DNA of 64,000 nucleotides from CAWGXZ01 sp963826695. GTDB lineage: Bacteria; Pseudomonadota; Gammaproteobacteria; Burkholderiales; Burkholderiaceae_C. The stretch covers positions 744,001 through 808,000 of the forward strand of contig CAWGXZ010000004.1 of NCBI GenBank assembly GCA_963826695.1, given 5' to 3'. The first letter of the stretch is position 1, and each line of letters starts with the position of its first letter. Under the pieces are notes generated by a model. That model was not told the origin of the DNA. It did no database searches and saw nothing but the letters and a program-made list of their open reading frames with translations. The position numbers and the translations under genes were made by a program. This document shows, in pieces, positions 16,553 through 25,161 of this stretch.

Positions 16553-17244
16553 GGTTGGCTTTCCGAAGTTTCAAGGGTTGCCAACAAGCGCTGCCGGCCA
16601 CCGAGCACGTGCTGCTCGGCCAGGTTGCGCGCGAGCGCTTCCGGTCCGGAGGCAATGGCTTCGTAGATCTGCCGGTGCTCGGCATTCGAGCGCCGCATGT
16701 TGACGGCGGTGTCGAAGTGCGGTCGCCGGAACAGGTGCAGCTCCTTGACATACTCGTCATAGCTGCGGTGCGCGCGGGCGTTCTGCGCCAGCTGAAGCAC
16801 CTGGGCATGAAAGCGCAGGTTGAGTTGGTAATAGCGCTCGCCGTCACCGCACTCGCAGGCGTCGTCCATTTCGCCGAGCAGCTGCTCGAACTCACGCCGA
16901 TGCACGGCCGTGATGTGGTCGGTGGCGCGTTCGGCGGCAAAGCCGAACAGCAGCGCACGCAGCTCATAGAGCTCGAGCATCTCGCGAACCGAGATTTGGC
17001 GCACGAAGACGCCACGGTTCGGCACTGCCGTCACCAGGCCGATGCCGGTGAGGATGCGGATTGCCTCGCGGATCGGGCCGCGACTGGTGCCCATCCGCAG
17101 CGCCAGCGCAGCCTCGTTGAGCCGCTCGCCGGGTATGACCTCGCCTGTGTGGATCAGCCGCTGCAGCTGCTCGGCGATGGCCTGCGCGCGGCCTTTCTCC
17201 ATCCGCTCGGTCTGCGGTGGGTGGTCGATGTCGCGGGGCTTCAT
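16549..17244 (-). CDS. GntR/FCD-family transcriptional regulator
   Basis: A 231-residue regulator starting at MKPRDIDHPPQTERM. The N-terminal winged helix-turn-helix (GERLNEAALALRMGTSRGPIREAIRIL, here split as GERLNEAALALRMG and TSRGPIREAIRIL) is followed by GLVTAVPNRGVFV. The FCD ligand domain has ELRALLFGFAAERA, and a metal-type His pattern (NLRFHAQVLQLA, NAEHRQIYEAI). It heads a leftward operon with a Bug receptor and a flavin reductase, and is divergent from the CoA-transferase operon. The shared 130-bp gap holds an inverted repeat that is the likely operator. Confidence 0.9.
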   Translation of the reverse strand: MKPRDIDHPPQTERMEKGRAQAIAEQLQRLIHTGEVIPGERLNEAALALRMGTSRGPIREAIRILTGIGLVTAVPNRGVFVRQISVREMLELYELRALLFGFAAERATDHITAVHRREFEQLLGEMDDACECGDGERYYQLNLRFHAQVLQLAQNARAHRSYDEYVKELHLFRRPHFDTAVNMRRSNAEHRQIYEAIASGPEALARNLAEQHVLGGRQRLLATLETSESQP

Positions 17245-17282
17245 GGCGCGGGATCGTACGGGCGAAATCGTTCGGCTGGAGT

Positions 17283-17313
17283 AAGTGTTTACGATCATCA
17301 ACAAGTGTTGACA
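17283..17313. promoter_or_regulatory. Probable GntR operator overlapping a promoter, between divergent operons
   Basis: Two AAGTGTTKAC copies (17283-17292 and 17303-17312) are exactly 20 bp apart, two helical turns. The second lies in a perfect inverted repeat TCAACA-AG-TGTTGA (17298-17311). A TTGACA at 17308-17313 could be the -35 element of the rightward CoA-transferase operon, so a bound regulator would block it. Confidence 0.5.
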
Positions 17314-17374
17314 TTCCGAGCCGGCGTCGCCGACACTCGCTGCCTGTTCGAAAGCGCTTGCGCAAAGGTCGACC

Positions 17375-18565
17375 ATGCCCCATATCCCTGCCTCTGCGGC
17401 GCTTGCGCGCTTCCGCGTCATCGACCTGACCCAGGTCCGCGCGGGCCCGACGACTTGTCGGCAGCTCGCCGACTGGGGGGCCGACGTGATCCAGGTGCAG
17501 ATGCCCGAGCACATGCGCGGCGACGACACGCTGGGTGGCCAGGACGGCTCCGACTACCAGTACACCCACCGCAACAAGCGCTCGGTGACACTCGACCTGA
17601 AGCAGGCCGATGGCATCCGCACGCTGAAGCAGTTGATCGCCACCGCCGACGTGGTGGTGGAGAACTTCCGTCCCGACGTCAAGGGTCGCCTCGGAATCGA
17701 CTACGAGACGCTGGCCGTGGAGAACCCGGGCCTGGTCTACGCCAGCATCTCGGGTTTCGGACAGAGCGGGCCGCTCGCCACCCGGCCGGGTTTCGACCAG
17801 ATTGCGCAGGGCATGGGCGGGCTGATGTCGGTTACCGGGCTGCCGGGGCAGGGCCCAGTTCGCGTCGGCATTCCGATCGCCGACCTTTGCGCCGGGATCT
17901 TCGCGGCGCAGGGCATCCTTGTCGCGCTGCTCGAGCGCGAATCCTCGGGCAAGGGCCAGTGGCTGCATACCTCGCTGCTGCAGTCGATGGTCTACATGAT
18001 GGACTTCCAGACCGCGCGCTGGCTGATCGATGGCGAGGTGGCGCAGCAGGCCGGCAACTACCATCCGACGAGCATTCCGACCGGCGTCTACAAGGCGCGT
18101 GACGGCTACATGAACATCGCCGTCTTCGGCTCGAAGATCTGGGAGCGCTTCTGCACCACGCTCGGTGCCCCCGAATGGATCACCGATGCGCGCTATGCCG
18201 ACAAGCCGAGCCGGTCGGTGAACCGCGATTCGCTGAATGCCGCAATCAACGAACGGCTCGCGCTGCACGACCGCGACCACTGGATCGAGCGCTTCAATGC
18301 CGACGGTGTCGCCTGCGGCCACATCAACGACCTGAGCGAGGTTTTCGACGAGCCGCAGATCGCCCATCTGCAGATGGTGCAGGAGGTGGTCTCCGAGCGC
18401 CTGGGACCGCAGCGACACGTCGGCCAGCCGATGAACCTCGAACGCACGCCGAGCCGCATCGTTCGCGCCGCGCCACGGCGTGGCGAGCACACCGAGGAAG
18501 TCCTCGGCGAACTTGGCTTGTCGGCCGGCGACATTGGCGCCATGAAATCGCGCGGAGTCTTCTGA
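17375..18565 (+). CDS. CaiB/BaiF (class III) CoA-transferase
   Basis: 396 residues. Family III CoA-transferases move CoA between carboxylic acids through an aspartyl anhydride. Features include FRVIDLTQVRAGPTTCRQLADWGADVIQVQ, written here as FRVIDLTQVRAGPTTCRQL then ADWGADVIQVQ, then YTHRNKRSVTLDLKQ, VVENFRPDVKGRLGI, SISGFGQSGP and the catalytic-Asp region QIAQGMGGLMSVTG. It opens a rightward operon whose next gene, an enoyl-CoA hydratase, overlaps its stop (TGATG). The product would be a CoA ester of an imported acid. The GntR regulator is divergent. Confidence 0.9.
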   Translation: MPHIPASAALARFRVIDLTQVRAGPTTCRQLADWGADVIQVQMPEHMRGDDTLGGQDGSDYQYTHRNKRSVTLDLKQADGIRTLKQLIATADVVVENFRPDVKGRLGIDYETLAVENPGLVYASISGFGQSGPLATRPGFDQIAQGMGGLMSVTGLPGQGPVRVGIPIADLCAGIFAAQGILVALLERESSGKGQWLHTSLLQSMVYMMDFQTARWLIDGEVAQQAGNYHPTSIPTGVYKARDGYMNIAVFGSKIWERFCTTLGAPEWITDARYADKPSRSVNRDSLNAAINERLALHDRDHWIERFNADGVACGHINDLSEVFDEPQIAHLQMVQEVVSERLGPQRHVGQPMNLERTPSRIVRAAPRRGEHTEEVLGELGLSAGDIGAMKSRGVF

Positions 18566-19389
18566 TGGCGGACGAAACCAATCCGATGAATTCGTACCGG
18601 TCACCGACCGAGCGCGTCCTGGTGCGCCTCGAGGGCGCGGCGCTGCACATCGTCTTCAACAACCCGGCGCGCCACAACGCGCTGTCGGTCGACATGTGGG
18701 GTGCCGTTCCCGAATTGCTGGCGCAGGCGGCGAGCGACGACCGGGTGCGACTCGTGGTTTTCTCGGGCGCGGGCGAGAAGGCTTTCGTCTCGGGCGCCGA
18801 CATCACCCAGTTCGAGGACCAGCGCGCCGCGCGCGAGGCGGTCAAGCACTACGAAGCGCTGGCCGAAACCTCGCTGATGAGCATCTACGACTTCGCCAAG
18901 CCGACGCTCGCCTGCATCCGCGGCTGGTGCATCGGCGGCGGGGTGAATGTGGCGATCAGCTGCGACATCCGGATCGCCTCGCTCGATTCGACGTTCTCGA
19001 TCCCGGCCGGCCGTCTCGGCCTCGGCTACCGCTATTCGGCACTGAAGAACCTGGTCGACCTGATCGGCGTCGGCGCCGCCAAGGACCTGTTCTTCACCGC
19101 CCGCCGTATCGACGCCGCCGAGGCGCACCGGCTCGGGCTGGTTTCGCGCGTCGGTGCGCCCGAGTCGTTGAACGCGCTGGTGGCCGAGTACACCGGCGCC
19201 ATTGGCGAGAACGCGCCGCTGACGCTCGGTGCGGCCAAGGCGATCGTCGGCGAGATCCTCAAGCCGTCGCCCGATCTCGACACCGCCAAGTGCCAGGCGC
19301 TGATCCGCGGCTGCTTCGAGAGCGAAGACTATGCCGAAGGCCGGCGCGCCTTCATGGAAAAGCGCAGGCCGAAATTCGTCGGCCGCTGA
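18565..19389 (+). CDS. Enoyl-CoA hydratase/isomerase family protein
   Basis: 274 residues of the crotonase fold. The oxyanion-hole segments are SGAGEKAFVSGADITQF and IRGWCIGGGVNVAISCDIRI, and IPAGRLGLGY follows. The position usually holding the hydratase Glu (near ARLGL/PELGL) is not clearly conserved, so hydratase versus isomerase or hydrolase cannot be decided. Translation start overlaps the CoA-transferase stop by one base, so the two work in one pathway. Confidence 0.87.
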   Translation: MADETNPMNSYRSPTERVLVRLEGAALHIVFNNPARHNALSVDMWGAVPELLAQAASDDRVRLVVFSGAGEKAFVSGADITQFEDQRAAREAVKHYEALAETSLMSIYDFAKPTLACIRGWCIGGGVNVAISCDIRIASLDSTFSIPAGRLGLGYRYSALKNLVDLIGVGAAKDLFFTARRIDAAEAHRLGLVSRVGAPESLNALVAEYTGAIGENAPLTLGAAKAIVGEILKPSPDLDTAKCQALIRGCFESEDYAEGRRAFMEKRRPKFVGR

Positions 19390-19446
19390 CGCCTGCCGAC
19401 ACCTGTCCAACGTGCCGCCTCGCTGTTTTTGGAAAGTAGGATTCCC

Positions 19447-20430
19447 ATGAAGTCGTATTCGACCCGCGTCGAAGGCTCACGTACCGTGCTGCAACTCGCC
19501 GACATTCCGATGCCGGAGCCCGGTCCGGGACAGTTGCTGCTCCGTCTGCACGCCGCCGGGCTGAACCGCGGTGAATTCCTTCCGGGCGGGCTGCAGGGCA
19601 AGGGCGGCGCAGCCAAGCCCGCGGGCCTCGAAGGCGCGGGCGTCGTGGCCGCGCTCGGGTCCGGCGTGACGGGTCTGCAGCCAGGTGACCGGGTGATGGG
19701 ACGTTGTGCCGGCGCCTTTTCCGAATACGCGCTGATGGACGAGCGCGAGGCCATCCCGATTCCGGACGGCCTGTCCTTCGAGGCGGCCGCCGCACTGCCG
19801 CTGACCTTCCTGGTGGTCCACGACATGCTGGTCCAGCAGGGGCGTCTGAAGGCCGGCGAATGGCTGCTCGTCGCCGGCGCCTCGTCGGGCGTCGGGGTGG
19901 CCTCGCTGCAGGCGGCGAAGGCGATGGGCGCCAAGGTCATCGGCACCTCGGGATCGGCCGAGAAGCTGGAGCGGCTGAAGGGCCTGGGCCTCGATGTCGG
20001 CCTGCTGACGCGCGCGCCCGATTTCCACGATGCCGTCATGCAGGCCACCGGCGGCCATGGCGTCGACCTCGTCGTCAACACCGTCGGCGGCTCGGTGTTC
20101 GCCGAATGCGTGCGCACGATGGCTTTCGAAGGGCGACTGGCCACGGTCGGCTATGTCGACGGCGCGCTGAAGAGCGAGATCGACCTGCAGGCGCTTCATA
20201 TGAAGCGACTGACGCTGTTTGGCGTGTCGAACAAGCTGCGCAGCGCCGGTCAGCGTGCGGCAGGCGTACCGGCCTTCCTCGCCGACTGGCTGCCGGCCAT
20301 TGCCGATGGCCGTATCCAACCCTTGGTCGACCGCGTGTTCCCGTTCGAGCAGCTCGAGGCGGCCAAGGAATACATGGAAGCCGACCGCCATCTGGGCAAG
20401 ATCGTTCTTGCCATCACTGCCAACGCCTGA
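19447..20430 (+). CDS. NADPH:quinone oxidoreductase-like MDR enzyme
   Basis: 327 residues of the zinc-free medium-chain dehydrogenase/reductase family. It has GLNRGEFLPGG at the N-terminal domain, GLEGAGVVAALGSGVTGLQPGDRV, and the NADPH Rossmann motif LVAGASSGVGVASLQAAKAMG near residue 143, written in parts: LVAGASSGVGVASLQ. No structural-zinc Cys cluster is visible. The likely role is reduction of a quinone or enoyl/enone substrate. It sits in the CoA-transferase operon, 57 bases after the hydratase and 9 bases before a Bug receptor. Confidence 0.85.
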   Translation: MKSYSTRVEGSRTVLQLADIPMPEPGPGQLLLRLHAAGLNRGEFLPGGLQGKGGAAKPAGLEGAGVVAALGSGVTGLQPGDRVMGRCAGAFSEYALMDEREAIPIPDGLSFEAAAALPLTFLVVHDMLVQQGRLKAGEWLLVAGASSGVGVASLQAAKAMGAKVIGTSGSAEKLERLKGLGLDVGLLTRAPDFHDAVMQATGGHGVDLVVNTVGGSVFAECVRTMAFEGRLATVGYVDGALKSEIDLQALHMKRLTLFGVSNKLRSAGQRAAGVPAFLADWLPAIADGRIQPLVDRVFPFEQLEAAKEYMEADRHLGKIVLAITANA

Positions 20431-20439
20431 GGAACCCTG

Positions 20440-21423
20440 ATGCAGCTCACCACTCTGGGGGCGGTTGCCTCGATCGCCGCGACCCTTGCACTGCTCGGCG
20501 GCGCCGGCCAAGCCATGGCGCAGGCCTATCCCTCCAAGCCGATTCGCCTGGTCGTCGGCTTCGCACCGGGTGGTGCAGCCGACTACGTCGCGCGAGCGAT
20601 CGGCGATCCGCTCGGCCGGGCACTCGGCCAATCGGTCATCGTCGACAACAAGGCCGGTGCCGGCTCGAGCCTCGCTGCCGATTTCGTCGCCAAGGCGCCC
20701 GCCGACGGCTACACCTTGCTGATCGCCAGCCCAAGCAGCATTTCGGTCAATCCGTCCCTGAATCCGAAGCTCGGCTACACCGCAAAGGATCTGCTGCCGA
20801 TCAGCAAGATCACGTCGTCCCCGCTCATCATCGCGGTCAACCCCGCCGCCGGCCTGAGCTCGGTTCAGGACCTGGTTGCGTCGGCGAAGAAGCGGCCCGG
20901 CAGCATCAATTACACGACCTCCGGCAACGGTTCGGCGCCGCATCTCGGCGCGGTGCACTTCAGCCGCGTCGCGGGGGTCGAGATGACACACATTCCCTAC
21001 CGGGGCGGTGCGCCTGCGGTGCAAGCGGTGATTGCCGGCGATGCACAGCTCACCTTCGGCACGCCACCGTCGGTACTGCCGATGGTGCAGGCCGGCCGGC
21101 TGCGCGCCATCGGCGTGACCAGCGTCAATCGCTCTCCGCTGGTTCCGGACCTGCCGGGAATGGCCGAGTCGGGTTTGCCGAACTACAGCATCTCGTTCTG
21201 GTACGGCATCTTCGCGCCAGCAGGCACCCCGCCCGAGGTGGTCCGGAAGGTTTTCGATGCTGCGCAGGAGGTGCTGAAGCGGCCCGAGGCGAAGGCGACG
21301 CTGGCGCGCGAGGGCACCGAGGTGGCGCTTTCGAAGTCCCCGGAGGAGTTCAGCGCCTTCCTGATCGAGGACAACCGCTTCTGGGCGCGACTCGCCAAGG
21401 AGTCGGGGGCCAAGCTGGACTGA
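20440..21423 (+). CDS. Bug-family (TctC) periplasmic solute receptor
   Basis: 327 residues with signal peptide ending AMAQA, then YPSKPIRLVVGFAPGGAAD, NKAGAGSSLAADFVA, ADGYTLLIASPSSI and HIPYRGGAPAVQAVIAG. It is 9 bases after the MDR gene, so it is part of the CoA-transferase operon and likely captures the compound that operon degrades. Confidence 0.92.
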   Translation: MQLTTLGAVASIAATLALLGGAGQAMAQAYPSKPIRLVVGFAPGGAADYVARAIGDPLGRALGQSVIVDNKAGAGSSLAADFVAKAPADGYTLLIASPSSISVNPSLNPKLGYTAKDLLPISKITSSPLIIAVNPAAGLSSVQDLVASAKKRPGSINYTTSGNGSAPHLGAVHFSRVAGVEMTHIPYRGGAPAVQAVIAGDAQLTFGTPPSVLPMVQAGRLRAIGVTSVNRSPLVPDLPGMAESGLPNYSISFWYGIFAPAGTPPEVVRKVFDAAQEVLKRPEAKATLAREGTEVALSKSPEEFSAFLIEDNRFWARLAKESGAKLD

Positions 21424-21551
21424 GAACGACTCGCATTCCAATGCCCAGGTCCGGGTCATCCGTCGGTGGCTGCGCCTCGATACAGCCGCGCGCGGCTGTT
21501 GACAGCGACAAACCGGTCCCTCCGCGCCCTTTCCCCTAAAAGAGCAAAGCG

Positions 21552-22322
21552 ATGCACCAGTTCCCCGCCAGTCAGTCGATGCGCGACCGCGTCTCCGCCG
21601 AGGAATGGCGAACACGTGTCGACCTGGCCGCCTGCTACCGGCTGGTGGCGCTGTTCGGCTGGGACGACCTGGTGTTCACCCATGTCTCGGTACGCGTGCC
21701 CGGCGAGCCGGGACACTTCCTGATCAATCCCTATGGGCTGTTCTTCGACGAAATCACCGCATCGAGCTTGGTGAAGATCGACCACCACGGCCGGCCGGTG
21801 ATGGAGACCCCTTACGAGGTCAACCCGGCCGGTTTCCTGATTCACAGCGCCATCCATGAGGCGCGTGCGAGCGTCGCCTGCGTGCTGCACACGCACACGC
21901 TGCACGGCGTCGCGGTGTCGGCGCAGTCCGACGGGCTGCTGCCGATTTCGCAGCAGGCGGCGTTTGCGCTCGGCAGCCTCGCCTATCACCGCTACGAGGG
22001 CGTTGCCCTGCGCGATGCGGAACGCGCCCGGTTGGTGGCCGATCTCGGCCGCGCCAACAACCTGATCCTGCGCAACCATGGATTGCTGACCTGTGGCCGC
22101 AGCGTTGCCGAGGCCTTCCAGGGCATGTACACGCTGGAAAGCGCCTGCCGCATCCAGATTGCCGCGCAGGCGGGCGGCGCCCGGCTGGAAACGGTCGAGG
22201 ACGAGATCGTCGCCGGCATGGGCGAGCAGGCCAGGGAGGTGACCCGCGGCCAGGGCGCGAATCTGCTCTGGCCGGGGCTGCTGCGGCGGCTCGATCGGCG
22301 CAGCCCCGGCTACGACGACTGA
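21552..22322 (+). CDS. Class II aldolase/adducin family protein
   Basis: 256 residues. The class II aldolase/epimerase fold shows the zinc ligands HTHTLHG (two His) and LRNHGLLTCG (third His), plus FTHVSVRVPGEPGHFLINPYG split as FTHVSVRVPGEPGHFL and INPYG. Bacterial members include fuculose-phosphate aldolases and ribulose-phosphate epimerases. Many in catabolic clusters have unknown substrates, and this one belongs there. It lies 128 bases after a Bug receptor and 19 bases before a 2-hydroxyacid dehydrogenase. Confidence 0.88.
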   Translation: MHQFPASQSMRDRVSAEEWRTRVDLAACYRLVALFGWDDLVFTHVSVRVPGEPGHFLINPYGLFFDEITASSLVKIDHHGRPVMETPYEVNPAGFLIHSAIHEARASVACVLHTHTLHGVAVSAQSDGLLPISQQAAFALGSLAYHRYEGVALRDAERARLVADLGRANNLILRNHGLLTCGRSVAEAFQGMYTLESACRIQIAAQAGGARLETVEDEIVAGMGEQAREVTRGQGANLLWPGLLRRLDRRSPGYDD

Positions 22323-22341
22323 GTCGACGCGCCGAGCCACC

Positions 22342-23271
22342 ATGGCGATCCTCGTCCTTTCATCGCCGCTGCCTTCGGCGCCGTTCGCTGCGGCCCTGCG
22401 GGCTGCGGCGCCCGAGATCGCCGTCTGGACCGAAGCCGACGATCCGCCGCCCGACGCCGTCGAGGCGATCCTCGCCTGGCGCCTCAAGCCTGGCGTGCTG
22501 CCGCGCTATCCGCAACTGCGTGTGCTCTGTTCGACCGGCGCCGGCGTCGACAAGCTGCTCAGCGTTGCCGACCTGCCCCCCGGGCTGCCGGTGACCCGCG
22601 TCGTCGACCCGGCGCAGGCCATGGAGATGGCGCAGCACGTCCTTGCCTGCACACTGCAGTTCACGCGCGAACTGCCGCGCTACGCCGCGCAGCAGGCAAG
22701 GTCCGAATGGCGGCGCCACCCGATCCGGTCGTCCGGCCAGTGCCGTGTCGGCATCCTGGGTCTTGGCGAAGTCGGCCGCTGCATCGCAGCCGCGTTCCGC
22801 GCTGTCGGCTATCCGGTCGCCGGCTGGAGCCGCAGCCGGCGCCAGGTCGACGGTGTCCAGACGTATGCCGGCGCGGCGGAGTTGCCTGCGCTCCTGGGGC
22901 GCAGCGACATCCTCGTCTGCGTGCTGCCGCTGACGGGCGAGACGCGCGGGCTGCTCGGCCGCGAACGGCTCGTGCAGCTGCCGCGCGGCGCCTTCCTGGT
23001 CAATGTCGGCCGGGGCGAGCACGTCGTCGAAGCCGACCTGCGGGCACTGCTCGACGAAGGGCATCTGGCCGGCGCCGCGCTCGACGTCATGGAACGCGAG
23101 CCGCCGCCGCCGGGGAACTGGGTCTGGTCGCATCCACGCGTGGCGATGACGCCGCACATCGCGTCGCAGGCTTCGTTCGAGACCGTTGCGGCGCAATGCA
23201 TCGACGCACTGCGGCGCGCCCGGGCCGGTCTGGCGCAGCCGCTGGCGGTCGATCGCGGGGCCGGTTACTGA
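22342..23271 (+). CDS. D-2-hydroxyacid dehydrogenase, GhrA (glyoxylate/hydroxypyruvate reductase A) type
   Basis: 309 residues. NAD(P)-binding GILGLGEVGR lies near residue 136, and the catalytic Arg, Glu and His are in NVGRGEHVV, DVMEREPPP and MTPHIASQ. The N-terminal half, with AILAWRLKPGVLPRYPQL and STGAGVDKLL, resembles GhrA-type reductases of glyoxylate and hydroxypyruvate rather than PGDH. It follows the aldolase-like gene closely; the pair could process a hydroxyacid released by the upstream pathway. Confidence 0.87.
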   Translation: MAILVLSSPLPSAPFAAALRAAAPEIAVWTEADDPPPDAVEAILAWRLKPGVLPRYPQLRVLCSTGAGVDKLLSVADLPPGLPVTRVVDPAQAMEMAQHVLACTLQFTRELPRYAAQQARSEWRRHPIRSSGQCRVGILGLGEVGRCIAAAFRAVGYPVAGWSRSRRQVDGVQTYAGAAELPALLGRSDILVCVLPLTGETRGLLGRERLVQLPRGAFLVNVGRGEHVVEADLRALLDEGHLAGAALDVMEREPPPPGNWVWSHPRVAMTPHIASQASFETVAAQCIDALRRARAGLAQPLAVDRGAGY

Positions 23272-23454
23272 TCAGCAGGAGGCGTATGCGCTGCGCCGCA
23301 AGCTGCCGCGTGGCGTTGTGCTGAGAAGTAGGGGCGTGCCGGCATGAACTTCCGCGGCACCGGCGCCTGCCTTGCCCGGTGACACGGGCAACACAAGGAT
23401 GCTCGACGCACGGCGGGCAAGGCCCGCGACCACCCATGCGGCAGGAGGTAAACC

Positions 23455-25014
23455 ATGAGCACAGGCTCGGACATGAACCGTGACTTCGGCGTCATCGCCG
23501 AGTCGATACGTGCGCACGCCAGGGCGCAGCCGCAGCAGGCGGCGCTGATCGAAGGCGAGCGCCGGCTCGACTATGCGGCGCTCGACGCGCGGATGGACCG
23601 CGTTGCCGCTGCCCTGCAGCGCGACGGATTCCGGCCGGGCGACGCGATCGCGATCTGTGCCACGGTGTCGCTCGACTACGCGGCGCTGTTCCTGGGTGCG
23701 CTGCGCACCGGCGTGGTGGTCGCGCCGCTCGCCCCCGGGTCGACGCCGGCGAGCCTCGCGGCGATGCTGGCCGATTGCGAGGCCCGGCTGTTCTTCACCG
23801 ACGAAGCCGTCGGCATCGATTCCCGCACCGCCGGTGACATACCCCGCATTGCGCTCGACGGTGCCTCGCCGGCGAGTGCCTGCTTCGAAGGCTGGCTCGC
23901 CGCACCCGGCAGCGTTGTGGAGCCAGTCGAGCCCCGACCCGACTGGCCGTTCAACATCATCTATTCGTCGGGGACGACTGGCGAGCCCAAGGGCATCGTC
24001 CAGCCGCACGGCATGCGCTGGAGCCATGTGCGTCGCGGCGCTGCCTACGGCTACGGGCCGGGCTCGGTGACGCTGCTGGCGACGCCGCTGTATTCGAACA
24101 CCACGCTGGTGGTGTTTTTCCCGAGCCTGGCCTTCGGCAGCTGCACCGTGCTGATGCCGAAGTTCGATGCGGCCCGCTACCTGCGCCTGGCCGAGGCGCA
24201 CCGCGCGACGCACACCATGCTGGTTCCGGTGCAGTACCAGCGGTTGATGGCGCGGCCGGACTTCGACCGCCACGACCTGTCGTCGTTTCGCTTCAAGTTC
24301 AGCACCAGCGCGCCGTTCCCCGCTGCGCTGAAGGCCGATGTGCTGGCGCGCTGGCCGGGCAACCTGATCGAGTTCTACGGCATGACCGAGGGCGGCGGCA
24401 CCTGCATCCTCGACGCACAAGCCCATCCCGACAAGCTGCACACCGTCGGCCGGCCGGCCGAGGGGCACGACATCCGGCTGATCGACGACGCCGGCCGGCA
24501 GGTCGGTCCGGGGGAAGCCGGCGAAGTCGTCGGCCATTCGCCGAGCATGATGACCGGCTACCACAAGCATCCGGAAAAGACCGCCGACGCCGAGTGGTAC
24601 GACCCGAGCGGCAAGCGCTTCATCCGCACCGGCGATGTCGGGCGTTTCGACGACGACGGTTTCCTGACGCTGTTCGATCGCAAGAAGGACATGATCATTT
24701 CGGGCGGCTTCAACATCTACCCGAGCGATCTCGAGGCGGTGCTGCAAGCGCATCCCGATGTGGCCGACGTGGCGGTCGTCGGCGTGCCTTCGCCCGAATG
24801 GGGCGAAACGCCGGTGGGCTTCGTGGTTCGTCGCGCCCCGAGCACCACCCCGTGCGACGAACTGCTGCGATGGGCCAATGGGCAGGTCGGCAAGACGCAG
24901 CGCCTTGCCGCGCTGCACGAGATCGACGAGCTGCCGCGCAGTGCGATCGGCAAGGTGCTGAAGCGCGCGCTGCGCGAGCGGCATCTGCAGGCGTCGAATG
25001 CCGCCGCCGGCTGA
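23455..25014 (+). CDS. AMP-forming acyl-CoA ligase
   Basis: 519-residue ANL enzyme with a strong ribosome site (AGGAGG, 6 bases before ATG). Motifs: YSSGTTGEPKGIVQPHG (P-loop), EFYGMTEGGG, RFIRTGDVGRFDDDGFL, DRKKDMIISGGFNIYPSDLE (split at 20 residues) and the catalytic Lys in SAIGKVLKRAL. It resembles acid-CoA ligases of medium-chain, crotonobetaine or aryl acids; the substrate is unknown. The preceding 183 bases hold no recognisable gene. A Bug receptor follows 147 bases later. Confidence 0.88.
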   Translation: MSTGSDMNRDFGVIAESIRAHARAQPQQAALIEGERRLDYAALDARMDRVAAALQRDGFRPGDAIAICATVSLDYAALFLGALRTGVVVAPLAPGSTPASLAAMLADCEARLFFTDEAVGIDSRTAGDIPRIALDGASPASACFEGWLAAPGSVVEPVEPRPDWPFNIIYSSGTTGEPKGIVQPHGMRWSHVRRGAAYGYGPGSVTLLATPLYSNTTLVVFFPSLAFGSCTVLMPKFDAARYLRLAEAHRATHTMLVPVQYQRLMARPDFDRHDLSSFRFKFSTSAPFPAALKADVLARWPGNLIEFYGMTEGGGTCILDAQAHPDKLHTVGRPAEGHDIRLIDDAGRQVGPGEAGEVVGHSPSMMTGYHKHPEKTADAEWYDPSGKRFIRTGDVGRFDDDGFLTLFDRKKDMIISGGFNIYPSDLEAVLQAHPDVADVAVVGVPSPEWGETPVGFVVRRAPSTTPCDELLRWANGQVGKTQRLAALHEIDELPRSAIGKVLKRALRERHLQASNAAAG

Positions 25015-25161
25015 CCCGGCGAGGCCCCACGCCGTCACTGCCCGGCCCCACCGCAACGAGCCGCGCCGGATTTCCGCTGGCCTTGCGTAGCGAGCCCAGA
25101 ATCCAACCCACCCAGAGCGGCCGGCAAACCGCCGAAGCTGCCTGAACCCACGGAGACCGCC

